Made by a program: the position numbers and the translations under genes
The notes under the pieces: model-generated
The model's database searches: none
The model's input: the letters and a program-made list of their open reading frames with translations, nothing else
Told to the model about the DNA's origin: nothing
From: Bacteroidota bacterium
GTDB taxonomy: Bacteria; Bacteroidota; Bacteroidia; Cytophagales; Cyclobacteriaceae
Direction of reading: 5' to 3'
Assembly: GCA_024280115.1 (NCBI GenBank)
Contig: JAJRQT010000165.1
Span: forward strand, 31,968 to 95,967
Length of the DNA stretch: 64,000 bases
Shown: one piece after another, positions 26,915 through 35,093 of the stretch
How the letters are laid out: every line of letters begins with the position of its first letter
Position numbering within the stretch: position 1 is the first letter of the stretch

Positions 26915-27340
26915 ATGATCAAAGAGAAAGCTATATCGGCGTTTTTGGAAGAGGTGAAACCTCTTAAAATACTGTTGGTTGATGATGATATGGCATCACA
27001 ATTTGTCATTGCCAAGAGCTTATTTAATCTGGGAAATAATCTGGATATCTGTAGCTCTTCAGATGAAGCAATAAGAAGGGTAAAAACTTTTGATTACGAT
27101 TTAATATTGGTTGATTTGAATTTGCCGGTTGTCAATGGATTTGATCTTTCAAAATCAATAAAGTATTCTAACCAGAATAATGATTCTTCACCAATTATTT
27201 TTGGACTGACCGGACTTGATCATCCATTACTCCCCATATTGATTTCTTATTCAGATATCGATGATTACGTTATAAGATCATTTGACTATAGTGATCTTAT
27301 TGGTAAGATCGTCAATCATTGTTACCTCCATCAAAACTAA
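26915..27340 (+). CDS. Orphan response-regulator receiver protein
   Basis: The 141-residue protein consists of one receiver (REC) domain and no output domain. The acidic pocket is LVDDD (Asp23-Asp25), the phospho-acceptor is Asp67 in YDLILVDLNLPVVNG, and FGLTG provides the conserved Thr. The usual Lys before strand 5's end appears replaced: the segment reads DDYVIRSFD where families normally have a Lys-Pro. It may still be phosphorylated, but signalling kinetics could differ. No histidine kinase lies nearby. Single-domain REC proteins often act as phosphorelay shuttles or bind partner proteins. Confidence 0.88.
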   Translation: MIKEKAISAFLEEVKPLKILLVDDDMASQFVIAKSLFNLGNNLDICSSSDEAIRRVKTFDYDLILVDLNLPVVNGFDLSKSIKYSNQNNDSSPIIFGLTGLDHPLLPILISYSDIDDYVIRSFDYSDLIGKIVNHCYLHQN

Positions 27341-27417
27341 GCGAAGGCATTTTTTTCAAAAAGTTTTCTGGTTATTATTACACTTTGAAATAGAAATTGT
27401 TTCTAAATGGAATTCCC

Positions 27418-27630
27418 TTGAGCGATAAATGGAAAAATATATTTTTTTTAAATAAATCCTGGCCAATCAGAATTTGGATGTGGTCTGCTATTACCTGTTT
27501 GATTTTCTATTTGATCAAGTACAACCTCATTGAAAACCCGGTTCCGACAGAATTAGATATGATTTTGATGGCCTATGGACTTGGGTCAATTGCCGCCTAT
27601 GTATTTATTTTTAGTTTTGACTGGTCATAA
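27418..27630 (+). CDS. Small membrane protein, unknown function
   Basis: This frame has no ATG. TTG codons at 27397 and 27418 are the only plausible starts, and I use the second because it gives a typical lead (SDKWKNIFFLNKSWP). Two hydrophobic segments, IWMWSAITCLIFYLI and ILMAYGLGSIAAYVFIF, predict a two-helix membrane protein of about 70 residues. It lies 77 bp after the response regulator and ends exactly at a strong terminator, which is the main support for it being real. No family is recognised. Confidence 0.5.
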   Translation: MSDKWKNIFFLNKSWPIRIWMWSAITCLIFYLIKYNLIENPVPTELDMILMAYGLGSIAAYVFIFSFDWS

Positions 27631-27668
27631 AAAAAGCTCCAATCAACTAGAATTGGAGCTTTTTTTTA
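27630..27668. terminator. Bidirectional terminator between the small membrane protein gene and tsf
   Basis: Arms AAAAAAGCTCCAAT (27630-27643) and ATTGGAGCTTTTTT (27652-27665) form a 14-bp stem with T-runs on both strands. It serves the convergent plus-strand unit and the rplM-tsf operon. Confidence 0.9.
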
Positions 27669-27681
27669 TGATTTATTTTTT

Positions 27682-28512
27682 TTAGTTAACAGAAATTCTT
27701 TTGAATGAATCAACTGTTAACCCCTTGCTGACTGAGTCAAGATATTTAGCGACAGTCATTGAGCTGTCTTTTACAAATGCCTGGTTGAGCAAAGTATTGT
27801 CTTTGAAGAATTTATTTAGTTTACCCTCGGCTATTTTATCAATAATTTTTTCAGGTTTGCCCTGGGCAATTGCTTGCTCCCGGCCTATTTTTAATTCTTT
27901 TTCAACAACAGAAGCATCCACACCATCTTTATCTACGGCAACAGGCTTCATAGCTGCAATTTGCATGGCTACATCTCTGCCGGCATCGGCCACATCTGTG
28001 CCACCCGTATTTTTAAGTGCAACCAAAACGCCCAACTTGCTTCCCATGTGGATATATGGAATGATCTTTTCGCCCTCTAAAACTTCATAAGCTACGATGT
28101 CGATTTTTTCACCTATTTTACCGACAAGCTCAGTTATCTTATCGCCGACATTTAAATTTCCAATTTTAATCGTTTTCAATTCCTCTTTACTTCCAGGCCT
28201 TGAATCGAATGCAACTTTCAAAACTTCTTTTCCCAATTTCTGAAAATCATCATTTTTCGCCACAAAATCTGTTTCACAACCAAGTCCTACCACTACAGCT
28301 GTGGTATCATCATCGTTGGTTTGAATAAAAACAGATCCTTCACTTGTTTGACGATCAGCTCTTTTTGCAGATACTTTTTGTCCTTTTTTTCTTAGAAATT
28401 CAATTGCTTTGTCAAAATCTCCACCTGACTCTACGAGCGCTTTTTTGCAATCCATCATACCTGCGCCGGTCATTTGTCGAAGTTTATTTACCTCTTGTGC
28501 TGTAATTGCCAT
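27682..28512 (-). CDS. tsf: Elongation factor Ts
   Basis: EF-Ts (276 aa) releases GDP from EF-Tu during translation. Its N-terminal UBA-like domain reads ITAQEVNKLRQMTGAGMMDCKKALVESGGDFDKAIEFLRKKG. It is followed by the core motif VGLGCETDFVAKND with the TDFV signature that contacts EF-Tu, then YIHMGSKLGVLVAL and the dimer/core part near VAMQIAAMKPVAV. The protein is complete. It is the last gene of the rplM-rpsI-rpsB-tsf operon, separated from rpsB by 94 bp that contain a terminator-like hairpin, and it ends before the bidirectional terminator. Confidence 0.97.
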   Translation of the reverse strand: MAITAQEVNKLRQMTGAGMMDCKKALVESGGDFDKAIEFLRKKGQKVSAKRADRQTSEGSVFIQTNDDDTTAVVVGLGCETDFVAKNDDFQKLGKEVLKVAFDSRPGSKEELKTIKIGNLNVGDKITELVGKIGEKIDIVAYEVLEGEKIIPYIHMGSKLGVLVALKNTGGTDVADAGRDVAMQIAAMKPVAVDKDGVDASVVEKELKIGREQAIAQGKPEKIIDKIAEGKLNKFFKDNTLLNQAFVKDSSMTVAKYLDSVSKGLTVDSFKRISVN

Positions 28513-28540
28513 TTTTTTATTTGAATTTAAATTTTGAATA

Positions 28541-28581
28541 AAAAAAATTGAACATCAGCAAAACCAATTGATGTCCAATTT
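28541..28581 (-). terminator. Terminator-like hairpin (possible attenuator) between rpsB and tsf
   Basis: Read on the minus strand, AAATTGGACATCA and TGATGTTCAATTT pair over 13 positions with one G-T wobble, loop 11 nt, followed by TTTT. It sits inside the operon, so partial termination that lowers tsf relative to rpsB is likely. A similar arrangement is known from the E. coli rpsB-tsf spacer. Confidence 0.7.
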
Positions 28582-28606
28582 TTATAAATATTAATAAATC
28601 AGATGA

Positions 28607-29377
28607 TTATGCTTCGTCTTTAACGCTTGCTGCATCAACTTCACGCTTTGCTTTCTCTTCCTCAGCAAGCTTAGCATCATCTTTATCTTTCCTTCTTTCC
28701 ATCAGTCCATCTTCCACAGATTTAACAATGTGATCTACAATCAATGAAATTGATTTCCAAGCATCATCATTGGAAGGAATGGGCATATCGACAAACTCAG
28801 GATTTGAATTTGTATCCACCATCGCAATAACAGGAATGTTGAGCTTTTGAGCTTCTTTGATGGCGATATGTTCTCTTTTAATGTCCACAACAAATAATGC
28901 TGCAGGTAATCTCGTAAGATCAGCAATTCCACCGAGCACTCTTTCAAGTTTAGCTTTTTCCCTGGAGATCATCAATCGCTCTCTTTTTGCAAGGTTCAGA
29001 TAAGCTTCATCTTTCATCAATTTTTCAATAGATGACATTTTCTTCAAGGACTTCCTGATTGTAGAGAAATTGGTGAGCATGCCACCTAACCATCTTTCAG
29101 TTACATATGGCATCTTCAATTTCTGTGCATGCTCTGCAACGATGTTTTTCGCCTGCTTTTTGGTAGCCACGAACATCACTTTCCTCCCGGATCTCACAAT
29201 GCTTTGAATATAACTCATTGCATCCTCCAGGCATACGATCGTTTTATTTAAATCTATTATATGGATGCCGTTTCTTTCCATGAAAATGTAAGGAGCCATT
29301 TTCGGATCCCACTTTCTGGTAAGGTGTCCGAAGTGAACTCCGGCATCTAGTAAGTCATTATATTTTATGTTACTCAT
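28607..29377 (-). CDS. rpsB: 30S ribosomal protein S2
   Basis: The start at 29377 (MSNIKYNDLLDAGVHFGHLTRKWDP) is standard for S2. The frame stays open 19 codons further upstream, but that part overlaps rpsI. The 256-residue protein has all landmarks: PYIFMERNGIHIIDLNKT, FVATKKQAK, VTERWLGGMLTNFSTIRKS, then PAALFVVDIKREHIAIKEAQKLNIPVIAMVDTN. S2 binds the small subunit late in assembly, together with S1. The C-terminal 35 residues are Lys/Glu/Asp/Ala-rich and probably disordered. It is the third gene of the operon, 10 bp after rpsI. Confidence 0.98.
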   Translation of the reverse strand: MSNIKYNDLLDAGVHFGHLTRKWDPKMAPYIFMERNGIHIIDLNKTIVCLEDAMSYIQSIVRSGRKVMFVATKKQAKNIVAEHAQKLKMPYVTERWLGGMLTNFSTIRKSLKKMSSIEKLMKDEAYLNLAKRERLMISREKAKLERVLGGIADLTRLPAALFVVDIKREHIAIKEAQKLNIPVIAMVDTNSNPEFVDMPIPSNDDAWKSISLIVDHIVKSVEDGLMERRKDKDDAKLAEEEKAKREVDAASVKDEA

Positions 29378-29387
29378 TGTTTTAAAA

Positions 29388-29774
29388 TTAACGTTTACTG
29401 AACTGGAATTTTCTTCTCGCTTTTCTTCTTCCATATTTCTTTCTTTCGACCATTCTCGGGTCTCTTGTAAGAAAACCTTCTTTTTTCAATGGAGGTCTGT
29501 TTTCCTCATCAATCTCGCACAAAGCCCTGGAAACAGCCAGCCTGATTGCTTCAGCCTGTCCCTTGAATCCGCCACCATTTACATTCACTTTTATATCATA
29601 TTTTCCATCAGCTTCTACTATTACAAATGGTTGTTTAATGATGATTTTGTGAATTTCCGATGGAAAATAATCTTCTAAAGTTCTTCCGTTGATGGAAATG
29701 TCACCATTGCCCGGGCTGAGATATAACCTTGCAACAGAGGTTTTTCTTCTTCCTATTTTATTAATTACTTCCAT
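29388..29774 (-). CDS. rpsI: 30S ribosomal protein S9
   Basis: S9 (128 aa) lies at the head of the 30S subunit, and its C-terminal tail reaches the P-site tRNA. The sequence shows INKIGRRKTSVARLYLSPGNGDISINGR at the start, VNGGGFKGQAEAIRLAVSRAL in the middle, and the basic tail RKKYGRRKARRKFQFSKR ending in the invariant SKR. It is complete. It starts 4 bp after the rplM stop codon, the conserved rplM-rpsI pairing. Confidence 0.98.
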   Translation of the reverse strand: MEVINKIGRRKTSVARLYLSPGNGDISINGRTLEDYFPSEIHKIIIKQPFVIVEADGKYDIKVNVNGGGFKGQAEAIRLAVSRALCEIDEENRPPLKKEGFLTRDPRMVERKKYGRRKARRKFQFSKR

Positions 29775-29778
29775 CTAA

Positions 29779-30222
29779 CTAAAATTTAACTTCCTTTGGA
29801 TTTTGTGCTTCATGAGGATGTGCTCCATCATTGTAAACATATAAATTTTTAAACAGCTTTCTGCCCAGTCTGTTCTTGGGCAGCATGCCTCTGACTGCAC
29901 TTTCTACAATCAATGAGGCCGATTTGGCTTTTAATTGCTTTGGAGTTGCAACTCTCTGCCCTCCCGGGTATCCAGTATGTCTTATATACTGTTTGTTGTC
30001 CCATTTTTTACCAGTTAATCTGATTTTGTCCGCGTTGATGACAATCACTCTGTCACCACAGTCTACATGGGGAGTGTAGCTGGCCTTGTGCTTACCTCTG
30101 ATAATTCGAGCAACTTGGCTTGCAAGACGACCTAAAATTTGCGAATCCGCATCCACTACTACCCAACCCCTTTGAACGGTAGCTTTGTTTGCCGATTGCG
30201 TCTTGTAACTAATAGATTCCAC
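29779..30222 (-). CDS. rplM: 50S ribosomal protein L13
   Basis: L13 (147 aa) is an early-binding 50S protein. I use the GTG at 30222 as start (VESISYKTQSANKATVQRGWVVVDA), because it matches the usual L13 N-terminus and length. An ATG 13 codons upstream would overlap the leader hairpin and add a non-homologous stretch. Typical blocks follow: LGRLASQVARIIRGKHKASYTPHVDCGDRVIVINADKIRLTGKKW, YIRHTGYPGG and VRGMLPKNRLGRKLFKNLYVY. It heads the operon with rpsI, rpsB and tsf. A canonical promoter and a palindromic leader hairpin lie just upstream. Confidence 0.95.
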   Translation of the reverse strand: MESISYKTQSANKATVQRGWVVVDADSQILGRLASQVARIIRGKHKASYTPHVDCGDRVIVINADKIRLTGKKWDNKQYIRHTGYPGGQRVATPKQLKAKSASLIVESAVRGMLPKNRLGRKLFKNLYVYNDGAHPHEAQNPKEVKF

Positions 30223-30256
30223 TAAATTATATTTAATTAAATTTAAAATTAAAAAT

Positions 30257-30273
30257 GCCATTTTGAAAATGGC
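30257..30273 (-). ncRNA. Leader hairpin of the rplM operon (probable L13 leader)
   Basis: GCCATTTT-C-AAAATGGC (minus strand) is a perfect 8-bp palindrome around one base, at or next to the expected transcription start and 35 bp before the GTG. L13 leaders that bind L13 have been proposed for Bacteroidia; the position fits such autoregulation, but I cannot check the covariance model. Confidence 0.5.
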
Positions 30274-30276
30274 TCA

Positions 30277-30307
30277 CAAAGGTAAGGCCTTTTATTTTTA
30301 ATTCAAA
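30277..30307 (-). promoter_or_regulatory. Canonical promoter of the rplM-rpsI-rpsB-tsf operon
   Basis: On the minus strand TTTG (30307-30304), exactly 19 nt, then TACCTTTG (30284-30277): a full match to TTTG-N19-TAnnTTTG. Confidence 0.85.
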
Positions 30308-30458
30308 ATAAAGAAAGCAATGAGTTTTAAAGGATTTTGGGCTTGCAATTCTGAAAAATAAAAGGTTTTAAAAATCGGATAAATGAGAAACGATTATTCA
30401 GCAGAAATCAGGAATCGTAAACACTTATTCTGACAATTTCTATTTGGGCTTTTACAGA

Positions 30459-31493
30459 TTAAAATTCAATCATGGCCTTCATTACCCCGTCAGCATACTG
30501 GTCAACCAAATCGAACGCCTCCTTAGTTTGATTAAAATGAAATCTATGCGTCACCATCTGGCGCGCATCAATCACTTTATTTTTCATCATCTCCAAAGTG
30601 GGTTCAAGCGCGTGATTTTGCCTTCTTATATTGGTATAAGTTATTTCTTTTCTTCGTCCTTTGTCAGCGGAAAAACTCCAGTGATCAAATTCCGGAATAC
30701 CAATCATCATCAGTGTTCCGCCGGGTTTTAATAGATCTATTGCATTGTCCAGTGCCTCTTGCTTACCACAGCATTCAAATACAACATCCAGCATGTTGGG
30801 CTCAAGTTCTGAGACTTTTGCAACAATGTCTTCTTCATCGGGATTACCTGCATAATTAGCACCGAGGCTTCTCGCTTTTTCAAGCCTTCCTTCTATCTTG
30901 TCAGTTACATATATGGATGTAGCGCCCTGAGCTTGTGCCGGTAATAGAACGCTCATGCCAATTGGTCCAAAACCCAGGATACCAACTGCGGCACCTTTCA
31001 TAGAAATCGATCTCTTAACTGCATAAACTCCAATAGCCAAGGGTTCAGAGAGGGCTCCGTCATCCAGAATCATGTTTTCACCGAGGGGAAAACAACTCGA
31101 TTCCGGCATTACGATATACTCTGAAAGACAACCGTCCGCCTGACCGGGACAGCCTAGGAATTTAAGATTTCTGCATGTATGAGGCCTTCCGGCTTTGCAC
31201 TGGTCGCATTCCCAGCAAGGCATCGCCGGTTCTATGGCGATTTCATCTCCCGGATGTAAAGTGCTAACAGCACTCCCTGTTTCAACAACTGTTCCAGCTC
31301 CTTCATGGCCAACGGCGAATGGGTATTGCACTACCTGGCTACCGATTTTACCTGTTGCATAGTAGTGAATATCTGAACCACAGACTCCGACTCTTTTCAT
31401 TTTAATTAGGACATCTGTATCATTAACTATTTTCGGATCAGGGACTTCAATCATTTCCATTTGCCTGATCCCCGTTAATACCATTGACTTCAT
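30459..31493 (-). CDS. Zinc-dependent polyol dehydrogenase (sorbitol/xylitol dehydrogenase type)
   Basis: The 344-residue medium-chain dehydrogenase carries catalytic zinc ligands Cys38 (VGVCGSDIHYY) and His63-Glu64 (GHEGAG). The structural zinc cluster Cys93, Cys96, Cys99, Cys107 lies in MPCWECDQCKAGRPHTC, and a Rossmann motif VGILGFGPIGMSV is near residue 168. SDIHYY and the C-terminal RRQNHALEPTLEMM match the sorbitol/L-iditol/xylitol dehydrogenase branch, which oxidises polyols to ketoses with NAD+. Xylitol would feed D-xylulose to xylB located 20 kb away, but no local sugar operon supports a particular substrate. It is monocistronic with a TACATTTG -7 box. Confidence 0.88.
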   Translation of the reverse strand: MKSMVLTGIRQMEMIEVPDPKIVNDTDVLIKMKRVGVCGSDIHYYATGKIGSQVVQYPFAVGHEGAGTVVETGSAVSTLHPGDEIAIEPAMPCWECDQCKAGRPHTCRNLKFLGCPGQADGCLSEYIVMPESSCFPLGENMILDDGALSEPLAIGVYAVKRSISMKGAAVGILGFGPIGMSVLLPAQAQGATSIYVTDKIEGRLEKARSLGANYAGNPDEEDIVAKVSELEPNMLDVVFECCGKQEALDNAIDLLKPGGTLMMIGIPEFDHWSFSADKGRRKEITYTNIRRQNHALEPTLEMMKNKVIDARQMVTHRFHFNQTKEAFDLVDQYADGVMKAMIEF

Positions 31494-31526
31494 ATATAAA
31501 AAATATTATTGTGAATTGACTAGTTG

Positions 31527-31534
31527 CAAATGTA
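31527..31534 (-). promoter_or_regulatory. -7 box TACATTTG of the polyol dehydrogenase gene
   Basis: On the minus strand TACATTTG matches TAnnTTTG and lies 33 bp before the start codon. No TTTG is present 19-20 nt further upstream. Confidence 0.45.
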
Positions 31535-31720
31535 TAAAATCACAGGTGGTATTCTATACTGTCCAGTCCTGAAAGTAAAAATTATTTATAAAACTTTTTA
31601 TACTGTTTTATTTGAAATGAATAGATGCTTCAACGCTTTCAATTTAATAGTATAAGTCTCCCTGGTTGAATTAATCAATCAATCATTGTAGAAGCTATCA
31701 TTTTCTCATTAAAAATCATT

Positions 31721-33994
31721 CTACCTCCTACGTCCTCCACCACCGCTCGGTCTTGATCTTGGTGCGGAAGATCCTCCGCGACTGCCATATGAATTTGCTC
31801 GTTGATTGCCCCGGTTCCTGGAATTATAATCCCTGTTCAAGTTGCTGGGACTGCTACTTTTATTTTGACGATTGCCGGAATTGCTATTCCAGTTTCCATT
31901 ATTTCGCTGCTGCCAGCTTCCATTATTATCTCTTTTATATACGTTTCCATTTCGGTCAGAATATACATTATTTTCCCTCGTGCTTGGCCTCGTTGATGGT
32001 TTGCCTCCTGTTGATGGGTTTGCAGGTCTTGTGGAAGGCCTGTTACCTGTCGATGGATTAGCAGGTTTTGTTGAGGGTCTGTTGCCAGCCGCCGGATTTG
32101 TAGGTTTTGTTGATGGCCTCGTATTTGGATTTGATGGTCTTGAGCCAGGATTAGAAGGTCTGGTTGCAGGCCTGGTTCCTGTTCTTTTTACGCCACTGGC
32201 CCTGTTTCTATAAATATTACTATGTGCAGGCCTGTTGCTAGCCCTGTGTCCTGCCACATAACCTGCCCTTCTTCCCGCATTATATCCATGTCGATATCCA
32301 TGACGATAACCATGCCTGTAACCATGACCATACCCATGTCGATATCCATACCTGTATCCATGGGGACCCCACCAACCGCGATAGTAGGAATGCCACCCAA
32401 AACTGATCCACCCATAGCTTACGCCTACACTAAAACCCCAACCAGTCCAGGGATTATAATGAATTCCAAAACCCCATGTTACGGGTCTTGGGTAATAATA
32501 ATTCATATACCAGGGATGATACCGATATCCTGTTCCATAAATAACGGTTCCATAATGTGCATAAGAGCCATAATATCCTGGTGTATATGCAACATATACA
32601 ACCTCAGGCGTATGATCATATACATACACATATTTCACATTATACACCGAAGAGCTGGGTGGAATATCCTGAACTTCTTCCGGGACATCTACACACACCT
32701 CCCAGGGGCCGGTTGCTTTGGAGGATACAAACCAAATAGCATCATCCACACAATAGTACTTCTTATTAATAAGCAGAACTGTTTTATCCGCATTTTCAGC
32801 ATAGCTTATTGAGGTTGACTCAATTTTCGAAAATTTAGGATTGCCGTCATATTGCACTTCTACAGTAGCAGTCTTACGATCAATTTCAGCTGTCTGAGGT
32901 ATAGTGTTTTCCAGTAATGCGTCTTTAGATTCCTGTGTCCCGGGTACACTATATCTCACATCAGAGATATCCGATTCCTCAGGGATTTTATTAAAATCCT
33001 CAGGGAGTTCATTTGGCTCTATATATTTCCAGTCACCATTATCCAGTTGTTTGGAAGTGTACCATCTTCCGGATATCAGAATGTAATACTGCTGGGAATT
33101 TATGTCCATTATTATATCACTCTCTGAATTGGTGAGAAAAAGTAAATCGGTTCCGGTTACGGGCTCAAATTTCGGTTCCTCATCAGTCTGAATAATCTCA
33201 GCAGGCACTGTACTGATGATTAATTTCGGGGCTTTATCCAATTGCATGATTAAAGAATCCACATCATTTCCTTCACCCTGGAAGGCCTGATCTGCCAACT
33301 CACTCACTGACTTTGGTGGTGCATCTATGGATTTCCAGCCTTTTTCTATTTCCTTGGAACTATACCACCACTGGCCTCCTTTTAAATAGTATTTTTTATC
33401 AGAAGCATTTAAAACTAAAAAATAGGGAGTATTCATCACATACTTGAAGTTAGAGTTCTCAACCTCTTTCAGTATGGGATCGCCATCAATGAAGACAAGG
33501 ACAGCCGGAGAAGTTTCAAAGTATATCTCTGGGGGGGTATTGTTGAATTCTTCATTTTTCCCTTCACCTTCCTGCAGGTGTTCAATACTTGATGCAAATC
33601 GGTCAAGAGACATGGTCATACTAATTCCGGTTAACTTTTTGTCCAATGCTTTTTGTAATTTTTCAACCTGCTCTTCATCACCTTCCGGAAATTTCAATGA
33701 CTTAATGATGATGTCATCAAAAGTCACCAAATGTTCGTCTGTGTCAGTACTTACCCTGGAAGTAAACCACATCGCACCAAATACTGTTGGTTTATCTTTT
33801 GGCTTAACTGCAAATGCACTTCGTGCCTCAATTTCATTTTTATCAAAACTTTCAATTTGGGGTTGGTAAATCGTCACTACACCTTTTTTAAATTGTATGT
33901 CGCGTGGCCATCCCAGTACATCGAGGTCAATGTCATCGCTAAATACCCGTGGGCTACAGATAATAAAAAAAAGGAGGATGGGGATAATTTTCAT
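31721..33994 (-). CDS. Large secreted modular protein with aromatic/His-rich and Pro/Thr-rich repeats
   Basis: A signal peptide (MKIIPILLFFIICSPRVFS) starts this 757-residue protein. Three related modules of about 100 residues follow, each with a P.F..V...Y segment and a tail (YYLKGGQWWYSS near 205, YYILISGRWYTS near 302, YYCVDDAIWFVSS near 411). Then comes a Tyr/Trp/Gly-rich part (around 470-545), tandem YRHGY units near 550-568, Pro-Ser-Thr-Arg/Lys repeats (RPSTKPANPSTGN-type, about 610-670), and an Asn/Arg/Gly/Ser tail. Such proteins are often tagged 'carbohydrate-binding family V/XII' in Bacteroidota, but no carbohydrate binding is shown here. Its repeats suggest an envelope or extracellular structural role. 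It stands alone on the minus strand. Confidence 0.8.
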   Translation of the reverse strand: MKIIPILLFFIICSPRVFSDDIDLDVLGWPRDIQFKKGVVTIYQPQIESFDKNEIEARSAFAVKPKDKPTVFGAMWFTSRVSTDTDEHLVTFDDIIIKSLKFPEGDEEQVEKLQKALDKKLTGISMTMSLDRFASSIEHLQEGEGKNEEFNNTPPEIYFETSPAVLVFIDGDPILKEVENSNFKYVMNTPYFLVLNASDKKYYLKGGQWWYSSKEIEKGWKSIDAPPKSVSELADQAFQGEGNDVDSLIMQLDKAPKLIISTVPAEIIQTDEEPKFEPVTGTDLLFLTNSESDIIMDINSQQYYILISGRWYTSKQLDNGDWKYIEPNELPEDFNKIPEESDISDVRYSVPGTQESKDALLENTIPQTAEIDRKTATVEVQYDGNPKFSKIESTSISYAENADKTVLLINKKYYCVDDAIWFVSSKATGPWEVCVDVPEEVQDIPPSSSVYNVKYVYVYDHTPEVVYVAYTPGYYGSYAHYGTVIYGTGYRYHPWYMNYYYPRPVTWGFGIHYNPWTGWGFSVGVSYGWISFGWHSYYRGWWGPHGYRYGYRHGYGHGYRHGYRHGYRHGYNAGRRAGYVAGHRASNRPAHSNIYRNRASGVKRTGTRPATRPSNPGSRPSNPNTRPSTKPTNPAAGNRPSTKPANPSTGNRPSTRPANPSTGGKPSTRPSTRENNVYSDRNGNVYKRDNNGSWQQRNNGNWNSNSGNRQNKSSSPSNLNRDYNSRNRGNQRANSYGSRGGSSAPRSRPSGGGGRRR

Positions 33995-34127
33995 AAGATG
34001 ATGTATTAGTTATTTATTTTTAACAAAGGAATGGAAAATTAATTGTTTTTAGGAGTTGAATTATTATAAATTCAAATTATTGAACTTTTCTCGTGTTGAA
34101 TGTTGACATTAAATAAACGCAAACAGA

Positions 34128-35093
34128 TTGAAAAATTACAATCCAAAAGAAATTGAATTTTATCTTAATTATCCGCAATTGATTGAAGAGCTGGAGAAAG
34201 CCTTTCAGAGAGAATATGTTGTTCCCGCACGAATGCATTATGATTATAAAGCAAAAGCAGGAAATGGTGATTCCACTCTTTTACTGATGCCTGCATGGCA
34301 AAATGAACGCTATGTGGGGTTAAAGGTAATTACAATTTCTCCTCATAACCCTACGGGGAATCTCCCAACAATCCAGGGAATCTATTTGCTGATGAATGCA
34401 AAAAATGGTCAGATGCTCGCACAATTTGATGCGGGGACTTTAACAAACCTGCGGACTGCGGCAACATCTGCCCTGGCTTCCAAATATCTTTCGAGATCAG
34501 ATGCTGCGGTATTGCTTATGGTGGGAACCGGGGCATTGGCTCCGGAATTGATAAAAGCGCACTGTATGGTAAGACCAATAAAAAAAGTAATGGTGTGGGG
34601 AAGGAATTTTAAAAAAGCAATGGATCTGTCTTCAAGACTTAATTTCGATGAAATTTCCGTGGAGGCAATTGATGATCTGAATTTGGGAATTTCCAATGCG
34701 GATATTATTTCAACTGCCACCAGCAGCCCGGAGGCCCTGGTCTTTGGGGATCAATTAAAACCCGGACAGCATCTGGATCTGGTTGGTGCATTCAAGCCAA
34801 CATGGCGGGAGGCCGACGACAATGCCATCATCAATTCTTCTGTTTTCATCGATACGCGGGAGGGTACTCTGAATGAATCCGGAGAATTATTAATACCCAT
34901 TGAAAAGGGACTTTTTCATCCAGATCAAATTAAGAGCGATTTATTTGAATTATGCAAAAAAATAAAAGTCGGAAGAGTGCATGAAGACGAAATTACAAGT
35001 TTCATATCAGTTGGCTATGCCCTGGAAGATTTGGCAGCAGCAGAATTGATTTGGAAAAAAGATAATGAAGCAATGAAAGGGGATGGTAAATGA
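34128..35093 (+). CDS. Ornithine cyclodeaminase/mu-crystallin family; probable delta1-pyrroline-2-carboxylate reductase
   Basis: The start is TTG at 34128: the first in-frame ATG lies 36 codons later, inside the conserved ARMHYDY segment. The 321-residue protein has the OCD/mu-crystallin landmarks LLLMPAWQNERYVGLKVITISPHN, FDAGTLTNLRTAATSALASKYL, a Rossmann motif LMVGTGALAPELIKA near residue 131, KVMVWGR, and DLVGAFKPTWREADD. Its stop overlaps the start of the trans-3-hydroxyproline dehydratase-like gene by 4 bp (ATGA). Reduction of delta1-pyrroline-2-carboxylate to L-proline with NAD(P)H is therefore the best call. Ornithine cyclodeaminase or another imine reductase are less likely given the partner. 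Confidence 0.85.
   Translation: MKNYNPKEIEFYLNYPQLIEELEKAFQREYVVPARMHYDYKAKAGNGDSTLLLMPAWQNERYVGLKVITISPHNPTGNLPTIQGIYLLMNAKNGQMLAQFDAGTLTNLRTAATSALASKYLSRSDAAVLLMVGTGALAPELIKAHCMVRPIKKVMVWGRNFKKAMDLSSRLNFDEISVEAIDDLNLGISNADIISTATSSPEALVFGDQLKPGQHLDLVGAFKPTWREADDNAIINSSVFIDTREGTLNESGELLIPIEKGLFHPDQIKSDLFELCKKIKVGRVHEDEITSFISVGYALEDLAAAELIWKKDNEAMKGDGK

Noticed and set aside
32222..32812. 196-codon plus-strand frame inside the modular secreted protein gene
   Set aside because: It is the antisense image of the YRHGY and Tyr/Trp-rich repeats, which avoid stops on the other strand.
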